Part shown: in pieces, positions 29,230 to 38,683 of the stretch
Layout of the letters: the number at the start of each line of letters is the position of its first letter
Position numbering within the stretch: the first letter of the stretch is position 1
Assembly: GCF_022200785.1 (NCBI RefSeq)
Contig: NZ_CP087585.1
Location: 3,658,001-3,722,000, forward strand
Direction: 5' to 3'
DNA from: Pedobacter mucosus
Lineage (GTDB): Bacteria; Bacteroidota; Bacteroidia; Sphingobacteriales; Sphingobacteriaceae
DNA length: 64,000 nucleotides
Notes under the pieces: generated by a model
What the model was told of the DNA's origin: nothing
The model's database searches: none
Seen by the model: the letters and a program-made list of their open reading frames with translations, nothing else
Program-made: the position numbers and the translations under genes

Positions 29230-29758
29230 AGCTAATGTACTTCCTTTCATTATACTTTACTTCTAAAGCACCTGCTTCTTTTAATAATCCATCAATTACA
29301 GTATGCTCAGCGTTTTCTTTTGCATCAACTGCAATAACAAAACGATCATCAGTTGCTCGTAGGTCCATCACTCGTGGCGATCTTCCTGGAAACAAATGTG
29401 TGGATGCATAATAAGTTAAAACCATTCCAAATGCACAGAATAACACAGTTAATTCAAACATTATTGGAATAAAATCCGGTAATGCGAACGATGGTTTACC
29501 ACCAATATTTACTCTCCAATCAATTACTGCACAGAAATAGATTAAGGCAAATGCTGCACATGTTCCTGTTATACCAAAGCAAAAAGCTGCGATATCAATT
29601 CTTGATCTTTTAATGCCTAATTTGGCTTCTATTCCGTGGATCGGCATTGGGGTATAAACATCATGTATAGTAATGTTATTTGCCTGAAGTTTATCGATGC
29701 CATGCATCATCTCATCAGGGTCGCCAAAGCTGCCTAAAATATATTTGATATTACTCAT
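29222..29758 (-). CDS. actD: Alternative complex III subunit ActD (DUF3341)
   Basis: The protein has 178 residues with two central membrane helices (AAFCFGITGTCAAFALIYF and MFELTVLFCAFGMVLTYYA). The N-terminus has the DUF3341 pattern ILGSFGDPDEMMHGIDKL and DVYTPMPIHG. It starts two bases after the actC stop. It is a structural subunit without cofactors. Confidence 0.94.
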   Translation of the reverse strand: MSNIKYILGSFGDPDEMMHGIDKLQANNITIHDVYTPMPIHGIEAKLGIKRSRIDIAAFCFGITGTCAAFALIYFCAVIDWRVNIGGKPSFALPDFIPIMFELTVLFCAFGMVLTYYASTHLFPGRSPRVMDLRATDDRFVIAVDAKENAEHTVIDGLLKEAGALEVKYNERKYISYE

Positions 29759-29760
29759 TG

Positions 29761-31233
29761 TTATACTTTTGCGTATTCTTCTTGTTTAACACTATCGAAC
29801 TTATCTAAAGATTCTACGTATTCTGTTACGTATTCTTTATTTTCATGTCCACCTTTTATCTGTAATTTTTTAGCTTGCTCACTAGAAGTTTTTAATAATA
29901 ATTTAACCTCAGCAATTGCAATAGATGGTAATACCCTTAAGAACAATAAGAATAAAGTAAAGAATAAACCAATCGAACCAATAAAGATACTTACATCAAC
30001 CCATGTTGGATAAAACATTGCCCAACTTGAAGGAATATAATCACGGTGTAATGAAGTAACAATAATTACGAAACGTTCGAACCACATACCAATATTTACT
30101 ACGATTGATAAAATCCATGTAGCACGAATGCTTAAACGAATTTTCTTAAACCAAAGTAGTTGTGGCGAGATTACATTACAAGTCATCATCATCCAATATG
30201 CCCACCAGTATGGTCCAGTTGACCTGTTGATAAATGCATATTGTTCATATTCTGAACCTGAATACCAAGCAATAAAAAACTCTGTTAAATAGGCTACACC
30301 TACTATTGATCCTGTTAAAATGATGATTTTATTCATCGATTCAATATGGAACATCGTGATGTAGTTTTCAAGACCCAGTACTTTACGTGCAACCAATAAT
30401 AAGGTTAACACCATTGCGAAGCCTGAGAAAATCGCTCCAGCAACAAAGTAAGGAGGGAAAATTGTAGTATGCCATCCTGGGATTACTGATGTTGCAAAGT
30501 CCATTGATACAATAGTGTGTACCGAAAGTACTAATGGCGTTGAAATACCTGCAAGAATTAAGGATACAGCCTCAAAACGTTGCCAAGTTTTAACACTTCC
30601 ACTCCACCCGAAAGAGAAGATAGAATAGATTTTTTTACGTGTTCCCGTTGCACGATCACGGATTGTTGCAATATCTGGTAATAAACCTGTGTACCAAAAT
30701 AATAATGATACAGAGAAGTAAGTTGAGATTGCAAACATATCCCAAACCAGTGGTGAGTTAAAGTTAACCCAAAGTGATCCAAACTGATTTGGCAATGGTA
30801 AAACCCAATAAGCTAACCAAGGGCGACCCATGTGTGATACAACATAAGTTGCAGCACAAATAACCGCAAAAATAGTCATCGCCTCTGCGGAACGGTTAAT
30901 AGAGTTACGCCAGTTTTGACGGAAAAGTAATAGTACTGCTGAAATAAGCGTTCCAGCGTGACCAATACCAACCCACCATACGAAACCGGTGATATCCCAT
31001 GCCCATCCAACTGTTTTATTTAAACCCCATTCACCAATACCATTCCAAAAGGTGTAACTCACGGCTACAACCCAAAGTAAGGCACCTAATGAGGCAAAGA
31101 TGAAACCAATCCACCAAGCTTTATTTGGCTTATTTTCTACCGGGCCTAAAATATCATCCGTAATTTTTGCATACGTAATGTTATCTCCGGTAATTAATGG
31201 TTCTCTAAGTATTGATTCGTTATGTCCTGACAT
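29761..31233 (-). CDS. actC: Alternative complex III subunit ActC (NrfD/PsrC-like)
   Basis: The protein has 490 residues with ten membrane helices of the NrfD family. Landmarks are WWVGIGHAGTLISAVLLLFRQNWR, SHMGRPWLAYW and HTIVSMDFATSVIPGWHTTIF. This subunit provides the quinol-oxidation site facing the periplasm, next to the iron-sulfur clusters of ActB. The gene follows actB with a short gap. Confidence 0.95.
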   Translation of the reverse strand: MSGHNESILREPLITGDNITYAKITDDILGPVENKPNKAWWIGFIFASLGALLWVVAVSYTFWNGIGEWGLNKTVGWAWDITGFVWWVGIGHAGTLISAVLLLFRQNWRNSINRSAEAMTIFAVICAATYVVSHMGRPWLAYWVLPLPNQFGSLWVNFNSPLVWDMFAISTYFSVSLLFWYTGLLPDIATIRDRATGTRKKIYSIFSFGWSGSVKTWQRFEAVSLILAGISTPLVLSVHTIVSMDFATSVIPGWHTTIFPPYFVAGAIFSGFAMVLTLLLVARKVLGLENYITMFHIESMNKIIILTGSIVGVAYLTEFFIAWYSGSEYEQYAFINRSTGPYWWAYWMMMTCNVISPQLLWFKKIRLSIRATWILSIVVNIGMWFERFVIIVTSLHRDYIPSSWAMFYPTWVDVSIFIGSIGLFFTLFLLFLRVLPSIAIAEVKLLLKTSSEQAKKLQIKGGHENKEYVTEYVESLDKFDSVKQEEYAKV

Positions 31234-31259
31234 AATTTGTATTTTCTTTATACTAAAGC

Positions 31260-34200
31260 TTACGCTTGTACTGTTGTATCTGTATTTCTAATTTTTGTCA
31301 TATATCCGATACCTGGTTTCACGTTGATTTCTTCTAATACGTAGTAGATACGCTCAGAACGCAATGCTTTAGAAACTTCAGAATTTGGATCGTTTGAATC
31401 ACCAAACACAATTGCATTTGCTGAACAAGCTTCCTGACAAGCCATTTTAATATCGCCATCTTTTAACGGACGTCTTTCTATTTTAGCTTGTAATTTACCT
31501 GCCTGAATACGTTGAATACACATTGAGCATTTTTCCATTACCCCACGAGAACGTGTAGTAACATCAGGATTTAATACCAATTGAGTAAATTCGTTGTTCA
31601 AATAGTTATCGAAACGAGAATCATTCCAGTAGTTAAACCAGTTGAAACGACGTACTTTATACGGACAGTTATTTGCACAGTAACGTGTACCAACGCAACG
31701 GTTATAAGCCATATGGTTTAAACCATCACTTGAGTGAACAGTAGCCAATACCGGACAAACTGTTTCGCAAGGTGCGTGATCACAATGCTGACACAACATC
31801 GGTTGGTGAACAACAGAAACATGATCCAAATCTTCTAGCTTAGAAATCTCTTTCTCTCTAGTAACTTCTTCACCGTTACTTTCGTAGCTATAATAACGAT
31901 CGATACGGATCCAATGCATTTCACGACGACGGCGAACCTCATCACGGCCTACAACAGGAATATTGTTTTCAACATTACAAGCAACAACACAAGATCCACA
32001 ACCTGTACAAGCATTCAAATCGATTGCCATAACCCAGTTATTTCCTGGTTTTTCGTATTGATCCCAAAGGTCATAGTTTTTATGCCCTTCTTCGCCTTTA
32101 CCAGTTCCTGCTGATGAATCTTTTAAATATTCCTTAAATGTAGCTTCGCGAATTACATTACGACCTTCAAAAGAGTGGTGCGTTTGTGTTTGCGCTAATT
32201 CATAATGACCGCCAGTTGGAGTAATCGTTACAGATGTAGCATATTGCATAGTTCCATTTACAAAAGAAACTAAAGGAAAAGCATTTTTACCAACATCATT
32301 ACCAGCTTTACCAACTTTGGTACGACCATAACCTAACGCAATAGAAGCAGTTCCTTGTGCTTGTCCTGGTTGAATAAGAACTGGAAGATCTATTGAATAT
32401 CCATTATTACCTTTAACCGTAACAACATCAAATTCTTTAATATTTAATTTTTCGGCATATTTTGGAGCGATGGCTACAAAGTTATCCCATGTTACTTTAG
32501 AAACTGGATCAGGTAATTCTTGTAGAAATGCATTGTTTGCACTTTTACCATCACGCATTGCGATATTTTCGTAAACCTGTAATTCTACATCTTTAGCTAA
32601 AGATTTACTACTATTTAAAATAGAAGTAGCAACAGCTGCTAATGATAAGCTAAAAGCATATGTACCTGCAGGTTTTGCAGCAACAGAAATAGAACCTTTA
32701 TCTAAAACATCAGTCCATTTAATACCAAGTGCCGGTAACATTTGAGTTTCCCAATTGCTACGTACAAATTGATAGTAATCTTTAACCGGAGCATCAGCCC
32801 AAACCAATAAGCTTTCTTCTGCTTGACGACTGTTGAAAACAGGATTGATTGTTGGTTGTACAATTGAGTAATAACCTTGATAAGCGTTTTCATCACCCCA
32901 TGACTCTAAATAGTTATGGTTAATCGCGATAGCATCACAAAGTGAAGCCGTTTCATCAGCTCTATCTGAGAACGAAATTTTAGCAGGAACCTTCGCCAAA
33001 GCTGCTGTAAATTTTGCATGATCAACATAATCATAAGCTGGGTTACTGTTTAAAAACATAACAGCACCAACTTCTCCACGACTCATTTCAGCAACTAAAC
33101 CGTTAAATTCGGCATCATTACCAGCGTATAAGAAACAAGGATTATCTAAATCGATTGTTGTGCCATAACTTCCGATAGCGGAGTTAATTGCATTTACTAA
33201 TATTTGAGTAGAAACATCATTAGAACCACAAATTACAAGGCCTTTACCTTTTGCTTGTGTTAATTCTTTTGCTACTAATTTGATTACTTTATCAGCAGTT
33301 GTATTATTACCTAATGTTCCACCTGGCAAAGATTGACCAGTTATCGCATTATATAAAGCAATTAATGCTGGCCCTTGCTCAGATAATTTTACAGGAACAC
33401 GAGTATCTGCATTAGAACCTGTTAAGCTCATTCCACTTTCAAACTGAATGTGGCGGCTCATCTTTTTGTTCTCTAATGATTTGTAATCACGATTTGCACT
33501 GTATTGAGCAGTAAATTCTTCACCACTAATCCAAGTACCTAAGAAATCCGCTGCAAAACTTACGATTAGATCGGCTTTATCAAAATTGTATTTTGGTAAA
33601 ACTGCTTTACCAAAGCTATTCTGATTTGCTTGGATAATACCTGTATAAGATACCGCATCATACTGAACCAATTTAGCTGCAGGATATTTCGTAATAAATT
33701 GTGCTAAAACAGCATTTGTAGATGGACTATTAACTGTAGATGCTACAATGCGAATTTTTTTACCTGATGCTTGAGCTTTATTTAACTCAGCTTTTACGAA
33801 GGCATCAATTTTAGACCATGATGCTTCTTCGGTATTACCACCTTTTACAAAAACTGGTGCTTTTAATTTAGATACATCATATAAATCTAATACCGAAGCT
33901 TGCGCTCTAGCATCCGTTCCACGGAAAAACTGACCAGCATTTGGATTTGGTTCTATTTTAATCGGGCGACCTTCTCTCGTTTTAACCAAGATACTTTGTC
34001 CGTTAAAACTAGAGGTATAAAAGTTTGGAATTCCTGGAGTTACTTCTTCAGGTTTTACCAAATAAGGAATTGAATGTTTTATAGGAGTGCTTTGGCATGC
34101 TGCTAAAGTTACAGCACCTAAACCAAAACCTAACGCCTTTAAAAAGTCGCGGCGTGGGGTAACGGTACTTAACCCTGCTTCATTTAAAACATCTTCTATT

Positions 34201-34298
34201 GGAAGTGGCTCGGCGAATTCGTTTTTGCTATTTTTAACAAAATCGGGTGTATTGTTATACTCCTCTAAGCCTTTCCAGTATTTTTTGTTGCTTTCCAT
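31260..34298 (-). CDS. actB: Alternative complex III subunit ActB (molybdopterin-oxidoreductase-like plus iron-sulfur fusion)
   Basis: The protein has 1012 residues. A Tat signal with RRDFLKALGFG at about 50-60 is preceded by a 48-residue cytoplasmic leader, as in other ActB proteins. The middle 650 residues are a molybdopterin-enzyme-like domain that is believed to lack the cofactor in this family. The C-terminal part is ferredoxin-like with CTGCGSCVVAC, CQHCDHAPCETVC, CANNCPYKVRRFNW and CSMCIQRI, fitting three 4Fe-4S and one 3Fe-4S cluster. It carries electrons from quinol to the ActA hemes. Confidence 0.95.
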   Translation of the reverse strand: MESNKKYWKGLEEYNNTPDFVKNSKNEFAEPLPIEDVLNEAGLSTVTPRRDFLKALGFGLGAVTLAACQSTPIKHSIPYLVKPEEVTPGIPNFYTSSFNGQSILVKTREGRPIKIEPNPNAGQFFRGTDARAQASVLDLYDVSKLKAPVFVKGGNTEEASWSKIDAFVKAELNKAQASGKKIRIVASTVNSPSTNAVLAQFITKYPAAKLVQYDAVSYTGIIQANQNSFGKAVLPKYNFDKADLIVSFAADFLGTWISGEEFTAQYSANRDYKSLENKKMSRHIQFESGMSLTGSNADTRVPVKLSEQGPALIALYNAITGQSLPGGTLGNNTTADKVIKLVAKELTQAKGKGLVICGSNDVSTQILVNAINSAIGSYGTTIDLDNPCFLYAGNDAEFNGLVAEMSRGEVGAVMFLNSNPAYDYVDHAKFTAALAKVPAKISFSDRADETASLCDAIAINHNYLESWGDENAYQGYYSIVQPTINPVFNSRQAEESLLVWADAPVKDYYQFVRSNWETQMLPALGIKWTDVLDKGSISVAAKPAGTYAFSLSLAAVATSILNSSKSLAKDVELQVYENIAMRDGKSANNAFLQELPDPVSKVTWDNFVAIAPKYAEKLNIKEFDVVTVKGNNGYSIDLPVLIQPGQAQGTASIALGYGRTKVGKAGNDVGKNAFPLVSFVNGTMQYATSVTITPTGGHYELAQTQTHHSFEGRNVIREATFKEYLKDSSAGTGKGEEGHKNYDLWDQYEKPGNNWVMAIDLNACTGCGSCVVACNVENNIPVVGRDEVRRRREMHWIRIDRYYSYESNGEEVTREKEISKLEDLDHVSVVHQPMLCQHCDHAPCETVCPVLATVHSSDGLNHMAYNRCVGTRYCANNCPYKVRRFNWFNYWNDSRFDNYLNNEFTQLVLNPDVTTRSRGVMEKCSMCIQRIQAGKLQAKIERRPLKDGDIKMACQEACSANAIVFGDSNDPNSEVSKALRSERIYYVLEEINVKPGIGYMTKIRNTDTTVQA

Positions 34299-34348
34299 TT
34301 AAGCTATATTACTGTTTATCGAACGTTCTTTACTAAACTCTTATCTAA

Positions 34349-35665
34349 TTAATAGTGGCATTTACCACACTCTAAACCACCCAATAACGCTGGTGTAATT
34401 TTCTCGCCTTTTTTAATCTTCTCATGTGCCGCAATTACGTTGGCATAGAAAGCATTATTTTTCTGACCAGAAATATCAGTTTCCTTATGGCAGTTGATAC
34501 ACCATTTCATGGTTAATGGAGAGTATTGGTAAATCTCTTCCATGGTATTAACTGGACCATGACAAGCAAAACACACTGGCTCATTTGGCTGCAATCCTTT
34601 TGCTTTACGAATGGCATCTTCTGCAACAACTACGTGTTGAGAGTGATTGAAGTAAGCAAAATCTGGAAGGTTGTGTACACGAACCCATTCCATTGGTTTT
34701 GATTTACTTTCATCATATTTCATCGTTTCAGGATCGTAACCTAAAGCATTGTAGATTTTTTTGATCTCAGGAGAAATCTCACCATCATACTTATCTCTAG
34801 CCTGTACTGCCTTGTGGCAATTCATACATACATTTAAAGATGGAATAGTAGCGTTTTTAGATTTAAATGCTCCATTATGGCAATACTGACAATCGATTTG
34901 ATTGATACCAGCATGCAATTCATGTGAGAACTTAATTGGTTGAACCGGTTGATAACCAGTATGAACACCAGTATTCCACATACCCATCCATCCCCAAGAA
35001 CCTAATGCGATAATCAAACACAAGATAAAGAACATCACAAACTTCTTGTTTTTGAACATCTTGCGAACACCTACCTTTAAAGGTACATCTTCTTCAATCT
35101 CTACACCTTGTTTTTGAAGGATTAAACGCTCTAGCAATTTACTAGCACGACCTAATATCACTAAAACTACTAATGCAACTAATACAATTGCAATAATACC
35201 TGCGATTGATAAACCTGATGTGGTATCATTCTTAGCTGAAGTTTCAGCACCTTCGGCACCTGGAGCACCAGCAGCTGGTTTTGGCTCACCTTCTTTGATG
35301 TATTGTAAAATGTCTTTAACTTTTGTCTCATCCAATTCTGGAAAAGTTGTCATCGCCACTTTTCCATTATCATTGAAAAGTTTAACCGCTTCTGGATTGC
35401 CAGATGCAATCATAGCCGCATTATTCGGAATCCACTTCAGCAGGAATGCCTCTGAATGACGATCACTTACACCTGTAAGGGCCGGACCAATCATTTTTGC
35501 ATCTAACGCATGACATGAAGCACACTTAGCTTTGAAAAGCGTTCTTCCTTCTTTAGCATCCTGCGCACTAACGGTAGAAACCGCAATTACGGAAATTGCT
35601 GAAATCATGAATAACGACTTCCAAACACTTTTTAAAATCATCGAGATATCTCTCATAATGAACAC
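34349..35665 (-). CDS. actA: Alternative complex III subunit ActA with fused N-terminal cytochrome c (six hemes)
   Basis: The protein has 438 residues from 35665; starts at 35656 or 35641 are also possible before the signal peptide (VIAVSTVSAQ). Six CxxCH motifs are visible. CASCH lies in a monoheme class I domain (about 35-130). CQYCH, CMNCH, CFACH, CINCH and CGKCH lie in the pentaheme part. Between them are an Ala/Pro/Gly linker and two membrane helices (IAGIIAIVLVALVVLVIL and FVMFFILCLIIALGSWGWM). The usual ActA is pentaheme, so the extra domain is a fusion. It is the first gene of the 16.5 kb respiratory block. Confidence 0.94.
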   Translation of the reverse strand: MFIMRDISMILKSVWKSLFMISAISVIAVSTVSAQDAKEGRTLFKAKCASCHALDAKMIGPALTGVSDRHSEAFLLKWIPNNAAMIASGNPEAVKLFNDNGKVAMTTFPELDETKVKDILQYIKEGEPKPAAGAPGAEGAETSAKNDTTSGLSIAGIIAIVLVALVVLVILGRASKLLERLILQKQGVEIEEDVPLKVGVRKMFKNKKFVMFFILCLIIALGSWGWMGMWNTGVHTGYQPVQPIKFSHELHAGINQIDCQYCHNGAFKSKNATIPSLNVCMNCHKAVQARDKYDGEISPEIKKIYNALGYDPETMKYDESKSKPMEWVRVHNLPDFAYFNHSQHVVVAEDAIRKAKGLQPNEPVCFACHGPVNTMEEIYQYSPLTMKWCINCHKETDISGQKNNAFYANVIAAHEKIKKGEKITPALLGGLECGKCHY

Positions 35666-35736
35666 TTTATACTTATTTAATTTACTTTTGTTGTGAAATT
35701 GATGCCTGAGTCATAATAACTCCATCAGAACTTCAA

Positions 35737-35771
35737 CAAAAGTATAACTTATTAATAAATCCCATGACAAA
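35737..35771 (-). promoter_or_regulatory. actA: Candidate promoter of the act-cta operon
   Basis: On the minus strand TACTTTTG (35737-35744) matches TAnnTTTG exactly. A TTTG (35768-35771) lies 23 bases upstream of it, slightly longer than the usual spacing of about 19-21. The predicted leader before actA is 60-90 bases. Confidence 0.45.
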
Positions 35772-35840
35772 ATAGTGACCGCAAATACAATTTATAATCA
35801 TTCTAAACAAATTGCCATTCAAGCACCTCAGGCAACAAAA

Positions 35841-35872
35841 ATGGCCATTTAGATTAAATTCTAAATGGCCAT
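35841..35872 (-). terminator. Intrinsic terminator of the deoxyhypusine-synthase-like gene
   Basis: A perfect 13-base stem (ATGGCCATTTAGA and its complement) with a 6-base loop is followed on the minus strand by TTTTGTT. It lies 80 bases after the stop and separates this gene from the act operon promoter. Confidence 0.82.
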
Positions 35873-35953
35873 GCAAACTTTTTCAAATACTTTCAGATTT
35901 TTAGTTTGGAAATATCTTTGGAAATCGTATTACTTATTTTACGTACAAAATCT

Positions 35954-36934
35954 TTACTGTTTCAATATCCAGGCAAACATTAAAGGCGCTACAATCGTTG
36001 CATCACTTTCAACAATAAACTTTGGTGTATGTATATCTAATTTGCCCCAAGTGATCTTTTCGTTTGGAACAGCACCAGAGTAAGAACCGTAAGATGTTGT
36101 AGAATCAGAGATCTGACAGAAATAACTCCAAAAAGGAATATTTTCCATTTCCATATCCTGATAAAGCATCGGTACAACACAAATTGGGAAATCTCCAGCA
36201 ATACCGCCACCTATTTGAAAAAAGCCAATTCCTTTGCCACCACTGTTAGCGATATACCAATCAGCTAACCAACCCATATATTCAATTCCACCTTTTACAG
36301 TTGTTGCAGTTAACTCTTTTTTCATTACATAAGATGCGAAAATATTTCCCATTGTAGAATCTTCCCATCCAGGAACTACGATAGGTAGGTTTTTTTCTGC
36401 CGCCGCAAGCATCCATGAGTTTTTTGGATCAATTTCATAATATTGCTCTAAATCTCCACTCAGAAGCATTTTATACATAAATTCATGCGGAAAATAACGT
36501 TCGCCGGCAGCTTCAGCATCCATCCAAATTTTTTGAATATGTTTTTGTAAACGGCGGAAAGCTTCCTCTTCAGGAATACAAGTATCAGTAACACGGTTGT
36601 AGTGGTTTTCTAACAAATCCCATTCATCCTGTGGACTTAAATCACGGTAATTTGGAACTCTTTTATAGTGAGAATGCGCAACCAGGTTCATTATATCCTC
36701 TTCTAAATTGGCTCCAGTACAAGAAATAATTGAAACCTTATCCTGACGAATCATTTCAGCTAACGAAATACCCAACTCTGCAGTACTCATTGCACCAGCC
36801 AGTGTGATCATCATTTTACCACCTTCGTCTAAATGCGTTTCATAACCTTTCGCAGCATCCATCATTGCCGCAGCATTAAAATGGAGGTAATTACGCTCCA
36901 TAAACTGAGATATTGGTCCTCTTGTATTGCTCAT
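35954..36934 (-). CDS. Deoxyhypusine synthase family protein
   Basis: The protein has 326 residues and is cytoplasmic. It shows the NAD-binding and active-site landmarks of the family: MITLAGAMSTAELG, ISCTGANLEEDI, GGGIAGDF and, near the C-terminus, EKITWGKLDIH with the Lys that forms the enzyme-substrate intermediate in eukaryotic enzymes. Bacteria have no eIF5A, so it cannot make hypusine there. A spermidine-dependent aminobutyl transfer such as homospermidine synthesis is the usual suggestion. It is a single gene with its own terminator. Confidence 0.9.
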   Translation of the reverse strand: MSNTRGPISQFMERNYLHFNAAAMMDAAKGYETHLDEGGKMMITLAGAMSTAELGISLAEMIRQDKVSIISCTGANLEEDIMNLVAHSHYKRVPNYRDLSPQDEWDLLENHYNRVTDTCIPEEEAFRRLQKHIQKIWMDAEAAGERYFPHEFMYKMLLSGDLEQYYEIDPKNSWMLAAAEKNLPIVVPGWEDSTMGNIFASYVMKKELTATTVKGGIEYMGWLADWYIANSGGKGIGFFQIGGGIAGDFPICVVPMLYQDMEMENIPFWSYFCQISDSTTSYGSYSGAVPNEKITWGKLDIHTPKFIVESDATIVAPLMFAWILKQ

Positions 36935-37243
36935 TTTATTTGTATTGTTTGCGGCAAAAATAGGTATTTAGCCCGAAAGGTTAAAACTTAAAGCACTTGC
37001 GATCATTATTTAATTATTAAATGTTTTGGAAAGCAAGGCATTGCTAATAGGTAAAAGCAGCCCGGCTTTTACGTTACAAGCCGTACCGATAAAACCGGAA
37101 AGCGGGCTTTACTATCTAATCCGGTTTAAGTAGCTTAAGTTAATTCACTAATTGATGGATGTTCCTAGCGGCAACTATAAACATTACAATATAGCCAGAT
37201 TAAAGAATTAACTGTTAAATAAAAAATCTGTTAATTTGCGGCC
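36935..37243. other. Intergenic region with a structured element at 37051-37127
   Basis: This 309-base divergent spacer holds a perfect 8-base hairpin (GTAAAAGC 37051-37058 with GCTTTTAC 37065-37072), a 7-base inverted repeat (AAACCGG 37092-37098 with CCGGTTT 37121-37127), and a competing pairing of GCCCG (37060-37064) with CGGGC (37103-37107). It has higher GC than its flanks and no open frame. It may be a dispersed repeat or a small RNA. Nothing else was recognised. Confidence 0.45.
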
Positions 37244-38374
37244 ATGAAAAAATATTATTTTCTGTTCGTGATTGTACTTTTTACGCAGTCATCTTTTGCT
37301 CAAATGAAATTGATTAAAAGAATGCTCTCAAACGAAAAAGATACCACCAGAAAAGCCAGTTTTATGCCTGTTCCAGTTTTCGGTTATGCTCAGGAAACTG
37401 GATTTGAATTTGGTGTTGGTGCGTTGTATTCTTTTTATATGGATAGAAAAGATACGACAAATAGAAGCTCTAACTTTTCTGGAACAGCATCATATTCTAC
37501 AAAAAAAACATATAGCATTACTTTAAAAGGTGATGCCTGGACAAAAGGAAATCTTTACCACGCCATCGGCGAAATTAGGTTTAAAAAAATGCCTTTCAAT
37601 TTTTATGGCCTTGGTAATAATACCAGCAATACCGACGAAGATAAATTAGTTCAGCAGCAGGTTAAGGTGCTTTTCGATCTGGAAAAAACATTTATTAAAC
37701 ATGCTTACACTGGGGTTTCTTTAGGATTTGAGAATTATAGTTTTGAAGATAAAATAATAGGAGGAATTTATTCCTTAGATCCATCCATTTTGGGTAGACC
37801 CGGAGGTAAAGTTTTTTTTACTGGCGTTTCCCAAAGTTATGACACCAGAAATTCAAATAATTATCCTTCCAAGGGTTTCTTTGGAAGAGTAACCTATCAG
37901 TATGCGCCAGATTTTTTTGGTGGTAATAATTTTACTGGAAGTCAGTTGAAATTAAACATTCGCAACTTTTGGAAGCTGAGCAACAAATTCATTTTAGGCG
38001 CTCAAGGCTTATACCATACCGTTCAAAGTAATAATACGCCGTTTTATTTATTACCACAATTAGGAAATGATGAAATGATGCGGGGATATTATACCGGCCG
38101 TTACCGAGATAAAAACTTATTGGCACTGCAAACAGAATTACGCTACCGATATAGTAATCGTTTTGGAGCAATGGTTTTCGCTGGCGCCGGAACGGTTTGG
38201 GGAAAATCGGATTTTGATGTCGATGCTTTTAAACCGAATTTAGGTGCTGGCGTACGTTATTTCTTTGATCCAGCTAAAGGCTTAAGCGTTCGGTTAGATT
38301 ATGGTATTGGCGAGAAAAAAGGAACTGAGAAACGCCAAAGTGGATTTTATATTAGTTTAGCGGAAGCTTTTTAA
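37244..38374 (+). CDS. BamA/TamA-like outer-membrane barrel protein
   Basis: The protein has 376 residues with a signal peptide (FLFVIVLFTQSSFAQ). There are no POTRA domains; the whole mature part looks like a 16-strand Omp85-type barrel (surface-antigen family). Landmarks are GVSQSYDTRNSNNYPSKGFFGRV, LLPQLGNDEMMRGYYTGRYRDKN, LQTELRYRY and GAGVRYFFDPAKGLSVRLDYGIG. The RGYYTGRYRD stretch corresponds to the conserved loop motif of the family. Its transported substrate or partner is not known. It is a single gene. Confidence 0.87.
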   Translation: MKKYYFLFVIVLFTQSSFAQMKLIKRMLSNEKDTTRKASFMPVPVFGYAQETGFEFGVGALYSFYMDRKDTTNRSSNFSGTASYSTKKTYSITLKGDAWTKGNLYHAIGEIRFKKMPFNFYGLGNNTSNTDEDKLVQQQVKVLFDLEKTFIKHAYTGVSLGFENYSFEDKIIGGIYSLDPSILGRPGGKVFFTGVSQSYDTRNSNNYPSKGFFGRVTYQYAPDFFGGNNFTGSQLKLNIRNFWKLSNKFILGAQGLYHTVQSNNTPFYLLPQLGNDEMMRGYYTGRYRDKNLLALQTELRYRYSNRFGAMVFAGAGTVWGKSDFDVDAFKPNLGAGVRYFFDPAKGLSVRLDYGIGEKKGTEKRQSGFYISLAEAF

Positions 38375-38683
38375 CCCCATTAAAATATTCAGATACTTTT
38401 AGGAGCCTGTGCATTTTACCACTCAGACTACTAATAATGTCTAATTTCATCCGGCTATTAAAAATTAACATTAAAGCTGAAACACCATTCTAACTTCTCA
38501 ACCTATTGATTACAGCAGAATAACCATTACTATAATATAAATTTGGAGTTAGTTCAGTATTTGGTCGGGTACAGTTGTCACAACTCCGTCTTACATCCGA
38601 ACCAACCCCGACTCAACTCCGTCCTAACAGCATCCCTTTATACAATAAAATATGTTTTTTAATTATTCCGCCTCCGCTCCTCT
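38375..38683. other. Non-coding spacer with a short direct repeat
   Basis: No convincing open frame is present. The decamer CAACTCCGTC occurs twice within about 35 bases (near 38580 and 38613) in an otherwise unremarkable AT-rich stretch. Confidence 0.4.
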
